Below are positions 62,172-64,000 of a DNA stretch of 64,000 nt, in pieces. The stretch covers positions 1,116,001 to 1,180,000 of the forward strand of contig NZ_BAABFN010000001.1 in NCBI RefSeq assembly GCF_039541075.1. Reading direction: 5' to 3'. The first letter of the stretch is position 1. Every line of letters starts with the position of its first letter. The position numbers and the translations under genes were made by a program. The DNA is from Compostibacter hankyongensis (lineage in GTDB: Bacteria; Bacteroidota; Bacteroidia; Chitinophagales; Chitinophagaceae). A model generated the notes under the pieces. That model worked only from the letters and a program-made list of their open reading frames with translations, made no database searches and was not told the DNA's origin.

Positions 62172-64000
62172 ATGAAGTACTATCTTTTGAAGTGCAGGGC
62201 GCTGCTATGCCTGCCCCTGTGGTTTACGCTGCAGGCGCAGGCCCAGCAGCTGCAGATCAGCGGCAAAGTAACCGATCAGACCACGGGGGCAGCCCTGCCC
62301 GGCGTGTCGGTGAGCGTAAAGGGAGGAACTACCGGCACCGTTACCGATGCCACCGGCAACTTCAGATTGCCGGCATCCGGCACTAAAGATTCCCTGGTAT
62401 TTACCTATATCGGCTATACCGCCAAAACCGTGGCCCTCAACGGTCGCACCACTTTGTCGGTGGCCCTTTCGGGTAATCAGAAAGCCCTCAACGAAGTAGT
62501 AGTGGTCGGCTATGGCACCCAGCAGCGGAAAGATGTCACCGGCTCCATCTCTTCGGTGGACTCCCGCTCCATCCGCGAAGTGCCGGTCACCAATGCCCAG
62601 CAGGCCCTGCAGGGCCGCACTGCCGGAGTGGATGTGGTGACCTCCACCCGCCGGCCCGGGTCGGAACCGCAGGTCCGCATCCGGGGAAACCGCTCCTTTT
62701 CTGCCGGGAACGGACCCCTCTATATCGTGGACGGCATACCCTTCTCCGGCAGCATCAACGATATCAACCCCGCCAATATCGCCTCCATGGATGTGCTGAA
62801 AGATGCTTCCGCCACCGCCATCTATGGCTCGCGCGGGGCCAACGGGGTCATCCTCATCACCACCAAACGGGGCAAGGAAGGCAGGCCCGTCGTTTCCTAT
62901 GACGGCTACTACGGTGTGGTGCGTCCCCTCGGTTATATCGATGTCATGAACGGTCCCGAATTCGCCGGGATGCGCAGGGAAGCCAACCGTCCGCCGAATG
63001 GCAGCTATGACGATAAAAATCCCGAAGCCTCGGACGGTAAGATTTTCAGCAAATCCGAACTGGAAAATATCAAGAACGGCGTTTCCACCGACTGGCAGCG
63101 GCTGTTACTGAGTCCGGGTTACCAGACCAGCCATGAGCTGGGCGTATCCGGCGGTACCGAAAAGACGAAATATGCCATCGCCGGCAGTTATTTCCGGGAC
63201 CAGGGTATCCAGCAGGTACAGAACTATGAGCGTTATAACCTCCAGGTGAACATCGACCAGCAGCTGGGCAAAAGGGTACAGGTCGGCATCTCCTCGCTGA
63301 GCACACTCAGCTACCGCAACGGCGAAGGATACAACGGCCTGGGCAATGCCATGCGCAGTAATCCGCTTGGGAAACCTTATGATGACGAGGGAAAGCTGAT
63401 CCTCTATCCCGTGGATGACAACCAGATGCCCAACCCCCTGGCAGATTATGTAGACGGTGCCCGGATAGAACGGCGGCGGCGGATGCGCGCTTTCAACAGC
63501 CTCTATGGGGAAGTGACCATACTGGACGGGCTGAAATACAGGCTGAATTTCGGATCGGACATCTACCAGGACAACCTGGGTAATTTCAGGGGGAAAGAGA
63601 CGACCGACCTGCTGATCGGCGGCGGCGACGCTACGGCCTACCAGTCCAACGAATACCAGTATGCCTATACCGTGGAAAATCTGCTGACCTATAAAAAGAT
63701 CTTTGCGCAGAAACACAATCTCGACGTGACCGGTCTCTATAGCATACAGCGGCAGCACAACGAGCAATCCCGTACCGATGTAAAAGGGATATCGGTGGAA
63801 GACCAGGGATATTTCAACTTTGGGGACGCCTCCCAGGTAACAGGCAAGTCGAGCAGACTCGAGCAATGGACCATCCTATCGTTCATGGGCCGGGTGAATT
63901 ACGGTTTTGACGACCGTTATCTCGCCACCTTTACCTTGCGTGCCGACGGCTCCTCCCGCTTTGCCCCGGGACATCAGTGGGGATATTTCCCCTCCGTGGC
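62172..64000 (+). CDS. SusC/RagA-family TonB-dependent transporter, 3'-truncated by the window edge
   Basis: Start of a sixth SusC; 609 codons are visible and the frame is still open at the end. My translation from the ATG at 62172 gives a signal peptide (MKYYLLKCRALLCLPLWFTL, then QAQAQQ). A carboxypeptidase-regulatory-like domain follows (QISGKVTDQTTGAALPG), with ALNEVVVVGYGTQQRKDVTG, a plug (LYIVDGIPFSGSIND, MDVLKDASATAIYGSRGANG) and the first half of the barrel. No STN domain is present. It resembles the general SusC type rather than modules A/B/C. A LacI-type operator and promoter lie about 105 bp upstream. Its susD partner presumably lies beyond the window. Confidence 0.93.
   Translation, partial: MKYYLLKCRALLCLPLWFTLQAQAQQLQISGKVTDQTTGAALPGVSVSVKGGTTGTVTDATGNFRLPASGTKDSLVFTYIGYTAKTVALNGRTTLSVALSGNQKALNEVVVVGYGTQQRKDVTGSISSVDSRSIREVPVTNAQQALQGRTAGVDVVTSTRRPGSEPQVRIRGNRSFSAGNGPLYIVDGIPFSGSINDINPANIASMDVLKDASATAIYGSRGANGVILITTKRGKEGRPVVSYDGYYGVVRPLGYIDVMNGPEFAGMRREANRPPNGSYDDKNPEASDGKIFSKSELENIKNGVSTDWQRLLLSPGYQTSHELGVSGGTEKTKYAIAGSYFRDQGIQQVQNYERYNLQVNIDQQLGKRVQVGISSLSTLSYRNGEGYNGLGNAMRSNPLGKPYDDEGKLILYPVDDNQMPNPLADYVDGARIERRRRMRAFNSLYGEVTILDGLKYRLNFGSDIYQDNLGNFRGKETTDLLIGGGDATAYQSNEYQYAYTVENLLTYKKIFAQKHNLDVTGLYSIQRQHNEQSRTDVKGISVEDQGYFNFGDASQVTGKSSRLEQWTILSFMGRVNYGFDDRYLATFTLRADGSSRFAPGHQWGYFPSV

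Noticed and set aside
62102..62386. Short plus-strand frame at the start of the last susC
   Set aside because: It is in a different frame from the SusC starting at 62172, whose signal peptide and domains are unmistakable and whose frame stays open to the window end.

Overview
The window comes from a Bacteroidota genome. Evidence: six SusC-type TonB-dependent transporters, five SusD lipoproteins, Bacteroidota-specific surface lipoprotein families (DUF4959/DUF5126/DUF5000, DUF4998), an ECF sigma/FecR pair, relaxed lipoboxes, and promoters of the TTG-N19/20-TAnnTTTG type. The gene content resembles Chitinophagales or Sphingobacteriales, but I cannot fix the genus. It is a dense glycan-utilisation region. 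I see no rRNA, tRNA, CRISPR array, insertion sequence or integrase.

Layout. (1) 39-7597: module A, susC, susD, a DUF4959/DUF5126/DUF5000 lipoprotein and a DUF4998 plus discoidin-like lipoprotein. (2) 7836-17418: a second susC/susD pair followed by a Tat-exported six-hairpin glycosidase-like protein and a GH106-like alpha-L-rhamnosidase. (3) 17425-23979, minus strand: a tripartite RND efflux operon (MFP, pump, OMF) with a TetR regulator and three copies of an 11-bp palindrome. (4) 24118-25414: a two-CBS-domain protein and a dienelactone hydrolase, followed by a repeat-rich spacer. (5) 25709-41019: a LacI regulator with two operons around it. One (minus strand) carries DUF1080 and Gfo/Idh/MocA genes. 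The other (plus strand) carries DUF6807, ThuA, two Gfo/Idh/MocA proteins, an SDR, susC and susD. This looks like a 3-keto-glycoside or unusual-sugar catabolic system with its own outer-membrane importer. (6) 41082-48752: module B, a paralogue of module A. (7) 48923-58642: ECF sigma, FecR anti-sigma and module C, whose SusC alone carries an STN signalling domain. (8) 58800-61206: an exported esterase and an iduronate-2-sulfatase-like sulfatase. (9) 61254-61919 (minus): a DUF6624 protein. (10) 62172 to the window end: a sixth SusC, cut off by the edge.

How it may work together. SusC/D pairs import oligosaccharides and the accessory lipoproteins probably bind glycan at the surface. The secreted rhamnosidase, six-hairpin protein, esterase and sulfatase trim decorations, and the oxidoreductase/DUF1080/ThuA group would process oxidised glycosides. 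Four copies of a LacI-type operator (TGCAAACGATTGCA-like) each overlap the -33 element of a promoter. They lie before the DUF1080 operon, the DUF6807 operon, the ECF sigma gene and the last susC. The LacI protein in the window may therefore co-ordinate four transcription units. The most notable features are this shared operator/promoter module, the triplicated four-gene module with only one signal-transducing copy, and a keto-sugar cluster whose three exported Gfo/Idh-family proteins differ in their nucleotide-binding motifs.
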